Shown: in pieces, positions 34,590 through 46,497 of the stretch
How positions within the stretch are numbered: position 1 is the stretch's first letter
Layout: each line of letters begins with the position of its first letter
NCBI GenBank assembly: GCA_036971475.1
Contig: JBAIZL010000006.1
Coordinates: 64,432,398-64,496,397 of the forward strand
Origin: Prosapia bicincta
Lineage: Eukaryota > Arthropoda > Insecta > Hemiptera > Cercopidae
Length of the DNA: 64,000 nucleotides
Direction: 5' to 3'
Notes under the pieces: generated by a model
What the model was told of the DNA's origin: nothing
Database searches by the model: none
The model's input: the letters and a program-made list of their open reading frames with translations, nothing else
Made by a program: the position numbers and the translations under genes

Positions 34590-35480
34590 TGGATATAAAG
34601 AGCCGACATCCAAATCTGCTAACTCAAAGTACTAATAGAAGCTATGATCAACGAGAGGTATCCGGTCGACGAATGGCTGCGTGTGTACACAGATGGATCG
34701 GCAATGCATGACGCATGCGGAGCCGGATATTTCTTCTCAATTGGGAAAAAATCAATAGCAGTCGGGAAAAACGGAACCAACTTCGAAGGAGAAGTGACCG
34801 CCATCGGCGAAGCGGCCAGAGAGATTCTTCTGTCGGCCAACACCAAGAAGGTAGTTTTCCTCTCGGACTCAACATCCGCGATTCAGGCGACCGCCTCCCC
34901 AAAGCCACAAGAAGGGAAGGAAATAAACAACTGCCAGGAAACACTCCGCATGTTACAAAAAACAACACAGATCGTAGTACAATGGGTGCCGGGGCAGTGT
35001 GACATCAGAGGAAACGAAAAAGCAGATAGTTTGGCCAAGCATGGCTGCTCCATGGCGCAGCCGATCCTCCCCCTCTCGTACCACAGTGTCTGTCGGAATA
35101 TAAACAGCACTATCAGCGACTCCGTGAAACGGGACAGGAAACAAGCTGCTACAAGCAATGGGAAAAGATCATCCAATCACCATACCACTGAATCTTCCGA
35201 GAGGCGTAGCAGTGGCTTTGTTTAGGATGACCACTGGACATGACTACCTGCAGAGACACCTGCATCGCATGAAAGTGGTAGACACACCAATCTGCCCACT
35301 CTGCTCCGACAACGAAGGGACAGCAGAGCATCTTACCACTTGTGACGGCCTGAAGGATATCTTTCACGAGGAGTCCAGGGAAGGACTCGCTACATTGTAC
35401 TGGGAGGCACGGCGTCGGATGGCTGAGAGGCCAAGGACGGGCGTTGGCTGAAGTAAGAAGTAAGTATTACAAAAATATAT
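34590..35480 (+). pseudogene. 5'-truncated non-LTR retrotransposon: RNase H and C-terminal knuckle, frameshifted
   Basis: Frame 1 (from 34623, first Met 34644) holds a well-preserved RNase H domain with all four acidic residues: D in YTDGS, E in FEGE, D in LSDS and D in EKAD. An upstream stop at 34620 and the lack of a reverse transcriptase show 5' truncation. Near 35140 the frame changes (KQWEKIIQ is read in another frame, then a stop), and a third frame from 35158 carries LNLPRGVAVALFRM and an intact CPLC...H...C knuckle, ending at 35451. At least two frameshifts make it non-functional. It is clearly richer in GC than its surroundings, so a rather young insertion. Jockey/R1-like by domain order (RNase H followed by a C-terminal CCHC knuckle); clade not fixed. 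Sits between two FB7-family elements. Confidence 0.85.
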
Positions 35481-35589
35481 AGATTTTTTTTATACACGTT
35501 GAACCTTTTCTTATTGTTAATGAAAAATATTTTTCAGTCTGCTATAAAAATGTTATAGAATACCAAGAGCTAGTGGTTCAGTATATTTC

Positions 35590-35800
35590 AATAAAAATAT
35601 TGGAAAACCACCCAAACAACTAATGTCACAAGTTACCTACGATTAAACCCTTATATACATTCCGATGACCATGTTTCTTCCTATTACGGGTTTGCGGGCT
35701 CTACTAGGGTTTAATCTTAACTAACTTATTATATTAGTTATTTTTGTGATATTGGGGTTTTTCCAATATTTTTATTGTAATAAAAATGTTGTTTTCACAA
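35590..35800. repeat. Degraded copy of FB7
   Basis: It keeps the ends TATTGGAAAACC and GGGGTTTTTCCAATAT, the AGTTACCTACGATTAAACC arm and the ACATTCCGATGACCATG block. The hammerhead core is lost. Confidence 0.75.
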
Positions 35801-36405
35801 CTTCCCGCAATAAAAAAAGTTTAATTTTAGATTTATTTTTACTTACATTAAGATATTTTCACTAGAAACGCTATAGAAATATACCAATAGTAAAATAAAT
35901 CAGAACAAAATTATTAAACTTGTGTTAAAAGAAACTTTGCGATTGTCAAGGCTTCGAAAATCTCGTTTTGAGGTTAAATTGTTTCGCAGAAGTTGTTTAA
36001 CAAGCGAACACATATAATGACGTCATTTTTACCGCCGACACATTTTAATGGCGTTGCCTCTGAACATTTAACGAACACATTAAAACATTTTCTTAATATA
36101 AAACGAAGGTAATAAAGTATTTTCCCATAAAAAAAGAAACGTAGGGCGAGGGAGTTTCGAATAGGTTGGTTTTAAAAGTGTTCCACCCTTGGCAGGGCAA
36201 AGCGCTACAGCCCCGACTGATTTATTGGGAAAGTTTAAAGTTTCAACTTCTCGGGGATTTTCATTTGCCCAAAGTTTTATAAAGGAAATGATATTCTAGC
36301 CAGAAAGTGCGTTGACTTTGTTTAGCTTGAAGTACATCGTTCCACAGTTTTATAGCCGTCAACGAACTGACTGATGGCGCCTCGCTAAAGGATTAAACTT
36401 TATGA
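35800..36405. other. No recognisable feature
   Basis: AT-rich DNA without supportable gene. Confidence 0.4.
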
Positions 36406-36409
36406 TTAC

Positions 36410-36800
36410 TTAATTACTTAAGAGACATGTAATGATAGGTTTTACTAATTGTTTGAGCATCTACTTAATCAATGAACTCAACGCTTGACAGTGAAAGTCT
36501 GTTTGAGTGAATAACTTTGTGAATAAATAAATAACTGTTGGGGTGTTCAATTTAAATAATCAACCTACTGACTGACTGGCTAAGTAACTAACGTCTGATG
36601 TGTTTGTAAATTGTTTGTGATTGAATCAGTAAGTGAATCAATCAATTTAGTTCTCTATTTAGTTTAATAGTGACTCTTTGTCAACGTTAAAATATTAATT
36701 GACTGGTTTAGTAAATTATCTATCAACCATCAGATAATCAATAAATTTTACGCTACCTGAGTGAAGAACTATTTGAGTCACTGACTGTAAATTGTTTAAT
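36410..36800. repeat. Cryptic simple repeat of TGA(C/A)T words
   Basis: Unusual density of TGACTGA, GAATCAA and AATTGATTGA words without strict period. It resumes at 37590-37740, so the elements at 36806-37510 appear to have split it. Confidence 0.5.
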
Positions 36801-36845
36801 TTTTTTCTAATTTTTCAATTCCTTCTATTAGTTCACCTGTCTTTG

Positions 36846-36857
36846 TATGTATGTATG

Positions 36858-36956
<99 letters not shown>

Positions 36957-36960
36957 TTAT
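36846..36960. repeat. (TATG)n(TA)n(TTTA)n microsatellite
   Basis: Left border of the hammerhead half element, like the TA tracts at 12.1-12.5, 13.8-14.1 and 46.4-46.8 kb. Confidence 0.97.
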
Positions 36961-37044
36961 TTATATAAATATAAAATACGTTTTCTTGTTTAATAATTTA
37001 AAAAAACATAGGTTATTCAAATACAAGAATATTTATTAATTTAT

Positions 37045-37089
37045 ATCCAAAGCTTTTCGTCGGTAAACAGTACCAACATCATCAGGAAT
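37045..37089 (-). ncRNA. Hammerhead ribozyme motif in half element
   Basis: Minus strand: stem I AUUC/GGAU (one wobble), core CUGAUGA, stem II GUUGGU/ACCGAC (with one wobble pair), GAAA, stem III AA/UU around GC. Homologous to 12521-12565 with pairing kept despite substitutions. Confidence 0.6.
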
Positions 37090-37869
37090 GAAAATTACAA
37101 TAATCACTTATTATCAATATAATCATTTATTATCATTTATAATCAATTTTTTAATTTATTTATTTATATATACATAAATTTGATGTTAATACAGTTTCTT
37201 GAAATATACCTTCAGTAATTAAATTTAATGAATTAATTTTAATTTTATATTTAAGAGAAACATTTCATAAAAAGGAACAAGGTATGTAATACAGTTATTT
37301 TTTCCCATTTTGTTTAAAATAAGGGATAACATATGATTTCATAAAACAGCTGATTTTATGTTATAGGATATGTGGTAGAACAGCTGTTTTAACGCATAGA
37401 ATATGATACTTTATTTATATTAGTTGTAATTATTTAATAAAAAGTAACTAAAATGAAATTTTCTCTTATTAACTTAGTAGGAATTGACTTGAAAAAAATT
37501 AATATATCACTTGTTTCAGTGACTCTTAATCCAAAACTAGGAATATTAATACTGAGATAATACTGGCATACGGTGACGTCATAAGACAGAGACGTCACTG
37601 ATATGTGTAACTGGACCGAGAAACTAATTAGTCGAGTAATTGATTAACTGAATGAAGTATCTCATTGCATCACTCAATGGGTAATTGATTGAGTGACTTA
37701 ATTAGTTTAGTACTGTTTAATGTAATCACTTTTGGGAACAAACTGTGATTAAAATATAATACATAACACACAAACATCCTCTACCCTCAACAAAGTTATA
37801 TAAACATTTACTTTTTCAGAGATAAAGGAACAAAATAATTTTTATAAACTTCCCTATAGTACCACTTAC

Positions 37870-38015
37870 TTGTATTTGTTGAGGACGGCCGTTTCGGGAG
37901 ATGTGTCCCATTTGTCAACTCAGACCGTAACTCAACTATAGGCAGGTTTATAAACATTTACAAGTGTTTAGTGACAACTAGTAGCTCACGTGAAGATGGA
38001 ATCAATAAATATAAA
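37870..38015 (+). repeat. Interspersed repeat C, copy 2
   Basis: Contains GAGGACGGCCGTTTCGGGAG (inverse of the 24.6 kb block), then the same tail as copy 1 (TTTACAAGTGTTTAGTGACAACTAGTAGCTCACGTGAA). It is followed at 38036-38071 by a weak hammerhead-like string (CTGAGGA ... CCGAAATGCGTTGAGG) whose stem II cannot form properly. Confidence 0.6.
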
Positions 38016-38089
38016 ATTAATTTTGTTCTTTATTCCCTCTGAGGATAACTGTTAACCGAAATGCGTTGAGGTTAATTAAAAACTATTGT

Positions 38090-39010
38090 GGTTAGGCGTT
38101 TGTATATTTAGACTGGTTAAATACAGATACATAAATGTCCTCTTAATCAGTGTCTTAATCTGTGATTTTAATTGACAGTAACTCGTCAGTTGATTGAAAT
38201 AATGATTTCTATATAGACTTTTATTTCGTAAAAAAGTTATTATAATCTAATTAAAAATATGTTTGTAACCTAATAACAATATGATTCGACAAAGTTTACA
38301 AGAATACTCAGGAATAATAAAATTATTTTTCTCCCTAATATTTAACAATGTTATAATGACAAATATTTATGAGTACAGTATTAAACAAAATATTCGTCAT
38401 ACAAGAGAATTTTTATTATGATTTATAACGGTAAAACAGTTGTTTATCTCTGCACAAATGACGCAATTATCCAGTTGACACAACATTAATTGCTTAGTAG
38501 ACCAACAAACACGCCTGCAATTCCACAGTATATCTTGTTCAATAGATTTGTTAGCAGAGCTCTGTCGGCACATACGGGCAGCCTAACCCGTATGTTGCTT
38601 ATCTCTTAAGGCTTAAACTTTCGTGTATTCATTTTACCGTAACTGAAGACAACAAAACTACTGGGTAGATAAATATTCAAAAAAATATTAACATACTAGA
38701 GACATTGTGAAAACGTAAATTAAGAATGAAGATTTAAGCTACACATCATTATTTGTTTTGGGGAAATTATGAATAACTTTTAAAGGGTTAAGTATTTAGA
38801 AACATCCAAAGGCTGATGATCATTGACCTCTGTGGAACCGACACTGATAATGCGAGCTATGACTGTTAGACCGTTTCTTTACCTTACTTATACTTCACGT
38901 AGCCTACCTCATCTGATCGACAGACCATTTCCTACTACCTAATAGAGAGATGGCCTACGCAGAGAATAAGGTACTCTCTACACGGACCATCCCTATAGAT
39001 CGGCATCTTA
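38090..39010. other. No recognisable gene
   Basis: AT-rich, with a more GC-rich flank (38810-39010) running into the satellite. Confidence 0.4.
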
Positions 39011-39012
39011 GC

Positions 39013-42000
39013 CGAAAAGGGGATCTCCTCCCAAATCAGTTTGAAATATGTTATTGCTTCATTGTGTTATCCGGTTAAAAGCACACACCTTTTTAATCTA
39101 AATGACTATAAATCAACATCTGACACGAATAGGGGATAGTTAATCCTCTCAAATCTGTTATTCCTTTATTAAGATATCCGGTTTAATACACGCACTTTTT
39201 AATATACACGGCTTTCAACCAACATCTGATATCAAAAGAGAATAGTTAATCCTCTCAAATGAGTTATTGTTTTAGATTGATATCAGGTTTAAAGCACACA
39301 TTCCCTAGTCTACTTACCTATAAATCAACTTCAGACCCAAAAAGGAGATCGCTAACCGCCCAAGTCCGTTGGAAATCTGTCAACGGTTTAAAGCACAGAA
39401 TTTTTAATTTACAACTCTTTAAATCAATATCTGATCCTAAAAGGGGATAGTTAATTCTTTTTAGTGTAATATCCGATTTAAAGCACATACTTTTAAATCT
39501 ACGTATCTATATATCAACTTCTGAAAAGGAGATCGCTAGTCCTTACAAATATGCTATTGCTTTATTATGGTATCCGGTTTAAAGCACATACTTTTTAATC
39601 TACATCCCTTTAAAACAACATCTGACCCGATAATGGGATCGCTATTAAGCCCAAGTCCGTTACAAATCTGTTATTACTTTATTGTAATATCCGGTTTAAA
39701 GCACATACTTTTTAATCTACATCCCTTTAAAACAACATCTGACCCGATAATGGGATCGCTATTGCGCCCAAGTCCGTTACAAATCTGTTATTACTTTATT
39801 GTAATATCCGGTTTAAATCACATACATTTTAATCTACATCCCTTTAAAACAACATCTGACCCGATAATGGGATCGCTATTGTGCCCAAGTCCGTTACAAA
39901 TCTGTTATTACTTTATTGTAATATCCGGTTTAAATCACATACATTTTAATCTACATCCCTTTAAAACAACATCTGACCCGATAATGGGATCGCTATTAAG
40001 CCCAAGTCCATTACAAATCTGTTATTACTTTATTGTAATATCCGGTTTAAATCACATACATTTTAATCTACATCCCTTTAAAACATCTGACCCGATAATG
40101 GGATCGCTATTAAGCCCAAGTCCATTACAAATCTGTTATTACTTTATTGTAATATCCGGTTTAAATCACATACATTTTAATCTACATCCCTTTAAAACAA
40201 CATCTGACCCGATAATGGGATCGCTATTACGCCCAAGTCCATTACAAATCTGTTATTACTTTATTGTAATATCCGGTTTAAATCACATACATTTTAATCT
40301 ACATCCCTTTAAAACATCTGACCCGATAATGGGATCGCTATTAAGCCCAAGTCCATTACAAATCTGTTATTACTTTATTGTAATATCCGGTTTAAATCAC
40401 ATACATTTTAATCTACATCCCTTTAAAACAACATCTGACCCGATAATGGGATCGCTATTAAGCCCAAGTCCATTACAAATCTGTTATTACTTTATTGTAA
40501 TATCCGGTTTAAATCACATACATTTTAATCTACATCCCTTTAAAACAACATCTGACCCGATAATGGGATCGCTATTAAGCCCAAGTCCATTACAAATCTG
40601 TTATTACTTTATTGTAATATCCGGTTTAAATCACATACATTTTAATCTACATCCCTTTAAAACATCTGACCCGATAATGGGATCGCTATTAAGCCCAAGT
40701 CCGTTACAAATCTGTTATTACTTTATTGTAATATCCGGTTTAAAGCACATACTTTTTAATCTACATCCCTTTAAAACAACATCTGACCCGATAATGGGAT
40801 CGCTATTGCGCCCAAGTCCGTTACAAATCTGTTATTACTTTATTGTAATATCCGGTTTAAATCACATACATTTTAATCTACATCCCTTTAAAACAACATC
40901 TGACCCGATAATGGGATCGCTATTGTGCCCAAGTCCGTTACAAATCTGTTATTACTTTATTGTAATATCCGGTTTAAATCACATACATTTTAATCTACAT
41001 CCCTTTAAAACAACATCTGACCCGATAATGGGATCGCTATTAAGCCCAAGTCCATTACAAATCTGTTATTACTTTATTGTAATATCCGGTTTAAATCACA
41101 TACATTTTAATCTACATCCCTTTAAAACATCTGACCCGATAATGGGATCGCTATTAAGCCCAAGTCCATTACAAATCTGTTATTACTTTATTGTAATATC
41201 CGGTTTAAATCACATACATTTTAATCTACATCCCTTTAAAACAACATCTGACCCGATAATGGGATCGCTATTAAGCCCAAGTCCATTACAAATCTGTTAT
41301 TACTTTATTGTAATATCCGGTTTAAATCACATACATTTTAATCTACATCCCTTTAAAACAACATCTGACCCGATAATGGGATCGCTATTAAGCCCAAGTC
41401 CATTACAAATCTGTTATTACTTTATTGTAATATCCGGTTTAAATCACATACATTTTAATCTACATCCCTTTAAAACAACATCTGACCCGATAATGGGATC
41501 GCTATTAAGCCCAAGTCCATTACAAATCTGTTATTACTTTATTGTAATATCCGGTTTAAATCACATACATTTTAATCTACATCCCTTTAAAACAACATCT
41601 GACCCGATAATGGGATCGCTATTAAGCCCAAGTCCATTACAAATCTGTTATTACTTTATTGTAATATCCGGTTTAAATCACATACATTTTAATCTACATC
41701 CCTTTAAAACAACATCTGACCCGATAATGGGATCGCTATTAAGCCCAAGTCCATTACAAATCTGTTATTACTTTATTGTAATATCCGGTTTAAATCACAT
41801 ACATTTTAATCTACATCCCTTTAAAACAACATCTGACCCGATAATGGGATCGCTATTAAGCCCAAGTCCATTACAAATCTGTTATTACTTTATTGTAATA
41901 TCCGGTTTAAATCACATACATTTTAATCTACATCCCTTTAAAACAACATCTGACCCGATAATGGGATCGCTATTAAGCCCAAGTCCGTTACAAATCTGTT

Positions 42001-44704
42001 ATTACTTTATTGTAATATCCGGTTTAAATCACATACTTTAAAATCTACATATCTATATATCAACTTCTGACCCGAAAAGGAGATCGCTAGTCCTTACAAA
42101 TATGCTATTGCTTTATTATGGTATCCGGTTTAAAGCACATACTTTTTAATCTACATCCCTTTAAAACAACATCTGCCCCGATAATGGGATCGCTATTGCG
42201 CCCAAGTCCGTTACAAATCTGTTATTACTTTATTGTAATATCCGGTTTAAATCACATACTTTTTAATCTATATCCCTTTAAAACAACATCTGACCCGATA
42301 ATGGGATCGCTATTGCGCCCAAGTCCATTACAAATCTGTTATTACTTTATTGTAATATCCGGTTTAAATCACATACATTTTAATCTACATCCCTTTAAAA
42401 CATCTGACGCGATAATGGGATCGCTATTAAGCCCAAGTCCATTACAAATCTGTTATTACTTTATTGTAATATCCGGTTTAAATCACATACATTTTAATCT
42501 ACATCCCTTTAAAACAACATCTGACCCGATAATGGGATCGCTATTGTGCCCAAGTCCGTTACAAATGTGTTATTACTTTATTGTAATATCCGGTTTAAAT
42601 CACATACATTTTAATCTACATCCCTTTAAAACAACATCTGACCCGATAATGGGATCGCTATTAAGCCCAAGTCCGTTACAAATCTGTTATTACTTTATTG
42701 TAATATCCGGTTTAAATCACATACATTTTAATCTACATCCCTTTAAAACAACATCTGACCCGATAATGGGATCGCTATTAAGCCCAAGTCCGTTACAAAT
42801 CTGTTATTACTTTATTGTAATATCCGGTTTAAATCACATACATTTTAATCTACATCCCTTTAAAACAACATCTGACCCGATAATGGGATCGCTATTGTGC
42901 CCAAGTCCGTTACAAATGTGTTATTACTTTATTGTAATATCCGGTTTAAATCACATACATTTTAATCTACATCCCTTTAAAACAACATCTGACCCGATAA
43001 TGGGATCGCTATTAAGCCCAAGTCCGTTACAAATCTGTTATTACTTTATTGTAATATCCGGTTTAAATCACATACATTTTAATCTACATCCCTTTAAAAC
43101 AACATCTGACCCGATAATGGGATCGCTATTAAGCCCAAGTCCGTTACAAATCTGTTATTACTTTATTGTAATATCCGGTTTAAATCACATACATTTTAAT
43201 CTACATCCCTTTAAAACATCTGACGCGATAATGGGATCGCTATTAAGCCCAAGTCCATTACAAATCTGTTATTACTTTATTGTAATATCCGGTTTAAATC
43301 ACATACATTTTAATCTACATCCCTTTAAAACAACATCTGACCCGATAATGGGATCGCTATTAAGCCCAAGTCCGTTACAAATCTGTTATTACTTTATTGT
43401 AATATCCGGTTTAAATCACATACATTTTAATCTACATCCCTTTAAAACAACATCTGACCCGATAATGGGATCGCTATTAAGCCCAAGTCCGTTACAAATC
43501 TGTTATTACTTTATTGTAATATCCGGTTTAAATCACATACATTTTAATCTACATCCCTTTAAAACATCTGACGCGATAATGGGATCGCTATTAAGCCCAA
43601 GTCCATTACAAATCTGTTATTACTTTATTGTAATATCCGGTTTAAATCACATACATTTTAATCTACATCCCTTTAAAACATCTGACGCGATAATGGGATC
43701 GCTATTAAGCCCAAGTCCATTACAAATCTGTTATTACTTTATTGTAATATCCGGTTTAAATCACATACATTTTAATCTACATCCCTTTAAAACATCTGAC
43801 GCGATAATGGGATCGCTATTAAGCCCAAGTCCGTTACAAATCTGTTATTACTTTATTGTAATATCCGGTTTAAATCACATACATTTTAATCTACATCCCT
43901 TTAAAACAACATCTGACCCGATAATGGGATCGCTATTAAGCCCAAGTCCGTTACAAATCTGTTATTACTTTATTGTAATATCCGGTTTAAATCACATACA
44001 TTTTAATCTACATCCCTTTAAAACAACATCTGACCCGATAATGGGATCGCTATTAAGCCCAAGTCCGTTACAAATCTGTTATTACTTTATTGTAATATCC
44101 GGTTTAAATCACATACATTTTAATCTACATCCCTTTAAAACAACATCTGACCCGATAATGGGATCGCTATTAAGCCCAATTCCGTTACAAATCTGTTATT
44201 ACTTTATTGTAATATCCGGTTTAAATCACATACATTTTAATCTACATCCCTTTAAAACATCTGACGCGATAATGGGATCGCTATTAAGCCCAAGTCCGTT
44301 ACAAATCTGTTATTACTTTATTGTAATATCCGGTTTAAATCACATACATTTTAATCTACATCCCTTTAAAACATCATCTGACCCGATAATGGGATCGCTA
44401 TTGCGCCCAAGTCCGTTACAAATCTGTTATTACTTTATTGTAATATCCGGTTTAAATCACATACATTTTAATCTACACCCCTTTAAAACAACATCTGACC
44501 CGATAATGGGATCGCTATTAAGCCCAAGTCCGTTACAAATCTGTTATTACTTTATTGTAATATCCGGTTTAAATCACATACATTTTAATCTACATCCCTT
44601 TAAAACAACATAGCGATAATGGGATCGCTATTAAGCCCAAGTCCGTTACAAATCTGTTATTACTTTATTGTAATATCCGGTTTAAATCACATACTTTTTA
44701 ATTA
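39013..44704. repeat. Satellite array, 117-bp unit with higher-order repeats
   Basis: About four diverged units (39013-39560) are followed by about 44 units of 117 bp, some 114 bp through loss of one ACA. Variants (AAGC/GCGC/GTGC; CCATTAC/CCGTTAC; AAAGCACATAC/AAATCACATAC) are ordered. A nine-unit block recurs at 1,044 bp (39693 and 40737), and a three-unit block at 351 bp (42546 and 42897). A diverged edge unit recurs at 39495-39585 and 42036-42136. Because 117 and 114 are multiples of three and one frame lacks stops, frames of 824 and 831 codons arise (39567-42041 and 42118-44613). Neither has a promoter, signal or family match and substitutions change amino acids freely, so I treat them as non-coding. 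Confidence 0.95.
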
Positions 44705-44759
44705 TATCGAAGCAGATTACCCTACTGAAAAAATTGAATGAGAGACTTAAATTCATGTT

Positions 44760-45175
44760 TATTTAGTCATGACAGAAGAATTAAACATTTGATAAGCCAG
44801 TAAACTTGTTTAGTACAAAGACAACGTTTCGGCAGTTAGTTTGATCTGGTTATTAAGTCTATGTTACAACACATAACGTAGTCCCTACACTAAGACGACT
44901 AATATTGGAAGCCAAAATATCATCCCTTCTGAGCTTCATAAATATTTGCTTTGATCAATTAACCTTAGTTCGTGAAAGTGTTTCCTTTCCACACAGGCTT
45001 ATTGGACGGGTTTGTTTTAGTTAAATGGATAAAGATTGATATTTTGGCGCCTCGTCTTAGGATTAAGTGTAAGGATTGCATTTATTTAGTAAAACAACTT
45101 GATAAAGACAAAGATAATTTGTCGAAACGTCGTCGTGTAATAAGCAGGTTTACCCGCTTGTAAACAGTTTAATTA
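44760..45175. repeat. Foldback element FB8 (family B)
   Basis: Outer arms near 44795-44860 and 45090-45170 are inverted (AAACTTGTTTAGTACAAAGAC... against its mirrored version). An inner pair GCCAAAATATCATCC/GATATTTTGGCGCC lies between them. In the right arm the stem GACAAA/UUUGUC precedes GAAACGUCG, as in FB5, but the 5' core is UUGAUAAAG. The 63-codon frame inside is spurious. Confidence 0.8.
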
Positions 45176-45194
45176 TCTTTCACATGAGAGATTT

Positions 45195-45785
45195 GAGTTT
45201 GTGTGTAGTAGATTATAGAACCATATGTTCATCCTGAACGTGCAATTATGAATCTTAATTGGTTTATTAGTCCAGAAACTGCATCAATATTTACTCCTAA
45301 AGTAGGGATTGTTCATGAATGAATTACATCTATAGAACATTATAGTAATCGAATTTGAGTGTTATAAGGTAAAATAATACGATTAACAACACCTAAAAGG
45401 CAAAGTTGATTTTTACTTTCATATGGTTATATATATGAGTCAAATTCAACATTTTTAAAGTCGTATGGTTCGTAAGATCAATATTATTGGTGACCAATTG
45501 ACTTAATTGTAATTATTGGTTTATTTAATTCATCTATAAAGTATAATAATTTTAGTGAAGGAAAAGCAATGAGAATTGAAGTTAATGCAGGTAAAATATT
45601 TTAAAATAATTCAATTATTTGTCTTTTAAGTAAATATCGATTTATAAATTTATTATTTAATAATGTTAATATTATGTATGATACCAAATATAGCTAAGAT
45701 TAATAATGTATGATCATGAAAAAAATTATTGTTCTATTAATGGTGGTATTCTATTTTGTAAATAATTGTTAGATCATGCAGCTAT
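45195..45785 (-). pseudogene. cox2: NUMT: mitochondrial cox2 (3' end missing)
   Basis: Read on the minus strand with the invertebrate mitochondrial code it starts AAWSNNYLQNS and runs through LIEQ..., FFHDHT-like, DELNKP, GHQWYWSYE (TGA for Trp), DVIHSWTIP and GVNIDA to a diverged C-terminal part. Stops and frame breaks occur under any code (e.g. after DSYM). The terminal copper-site region is not recognisable. Cytochrome c oxidase subunit II of the respiratory chain in life; here a dead nuclear copy. Confidence 0.92.
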
Positions 45786-45847
45786 TTCTATTAAGATTCA
45801 ACTTATATATAAATATTAAAGTTATTGCACCACTCTGCCACATAAGA
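45786..45847 (-). pseudogene. trnL2: NUMT: mitochondrial tRNA-Leu(UUR) remnant
   Basis: Between cox1 and cox2 on the minus strand: TCTTATGTGGCAGAGTGGTG, a damaged anticodon region and an end AATCTTAATAGAA. The acceptor ends and D-arm match insect trnL2. The cox1-trnL2-cox2 order marks Pancrustacea. Confidence 0.85.
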
Positions 45848-46015
45848 ATTTGATTAATATGGATTATTCATTTTAAGAATGTTCATATGGTGGATTTTTT
45901 TGTAATCATTCAATTGATGATATTATATTAAAGAAAAAAAAATTTTTGTTGATAAATAATTCTTTGTCAAATGATAAATATTAATATTAAAATATGGTAA
46001 ATTATAGCTGGCGAT
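45848..46015 (-). pseudogene. cox1: NUMT: 3' end of mitochondrial cox1
   Basis: Minus strand gives SSIEWLQKNPPYEHS, the typical C-terminal end of insect cytochrome oxidase subunit I, with TGA read as Trp, followed by stops. Upstream parts are frameshifted. Confidence 0.88.
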
Positions 46016-46019
46016 ATAA

Positions 46020-46350
46020 CGTTCTAGGAATACAGAAAAATAATATAACTTGAAGCGGACAAACCTGTGTTTAAAAATTTTGAAGAAATACACATTTATA
46101 TTTACTTCAACGAAACTTTGTTAAACCAATTTTACTTTATAAATCAGAGCACTATGTTTTACTATGTTACAATATACTGTTGGTATATTTTAGTACAACT
46201 ACAAAGTATCAGATCAGGGCAGGTTTGGTTAAAAAGGGTTTGTTAACACGAGCTAAGAAGACTGTGGCAGTCTTGGGTCCAGCTATGCAATAACTTATAT
46301 AGAATTAAGTTCGCTTCACTTATCAACTTCTTAGCTTCCGTTGGGAAATT
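46020..46350. other. No recognisable feature
   Basis: AT-rich flank of the NUMT. Confidence 0.4.
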
Positions 46351-46352
46351 TT

Positions 46353-46353
<1 letters not shown>

Positions 46354-46411
<58 letters not shown>

Positions 46412-46497
46412 TTTTAAACAACATAGGTTATTCAAATACAAGAATATTCTTGTATTTGAATAACCTATGTTGTTTTAAATTATTAAACAAGAAAACG

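Larger units (their letters stand above)
36806..37510 (-). repeat. SINE family A copy interrupted by (TA)n and a hammerhead half element
   Basis: The far tail of family A (CAATTCCTTCTATTAGTTCAC, reversed) lies at 36806-36838. The rest resumes at about 37160 and runs through the inverted CAGCTG pair to GTAGGAATTGACTT at about 37490. Between them are (TATG)n(TA)n at 36846-36960 and the AAACATAGGTTATTC hammerhead half element at 36970-37110. This shows insertion order. Confidence 0.7.

Noticed and set aside
38036..38071. CTGAGGA...CCGAAATGCG as an active hammerhead
   Set aside because: Stem II would need a loop too small to form; only three stem I pairs. Kept as a weak relic within repeat C.
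38995..39025. U2 snRNA-like word (minus strand CTTTTCGGCTAAGAT)
   Set aside because: About 14 of 15 bases resemble the U2 5' region but nothing beside it matches, so chance similarity is more likely than a U2 copy.
39567..44613. Two long repetitive proteins of 824 and 831 residues
   Set aside because: They come from a satellite whose unit length is a multiple of three. There is no start context, signal, family match or sign of protein-level selection.
39013..44704. CRISPR array
   Set aside because: Units are contiguous 117-bp repeats without unique spacers, in an animal genome.
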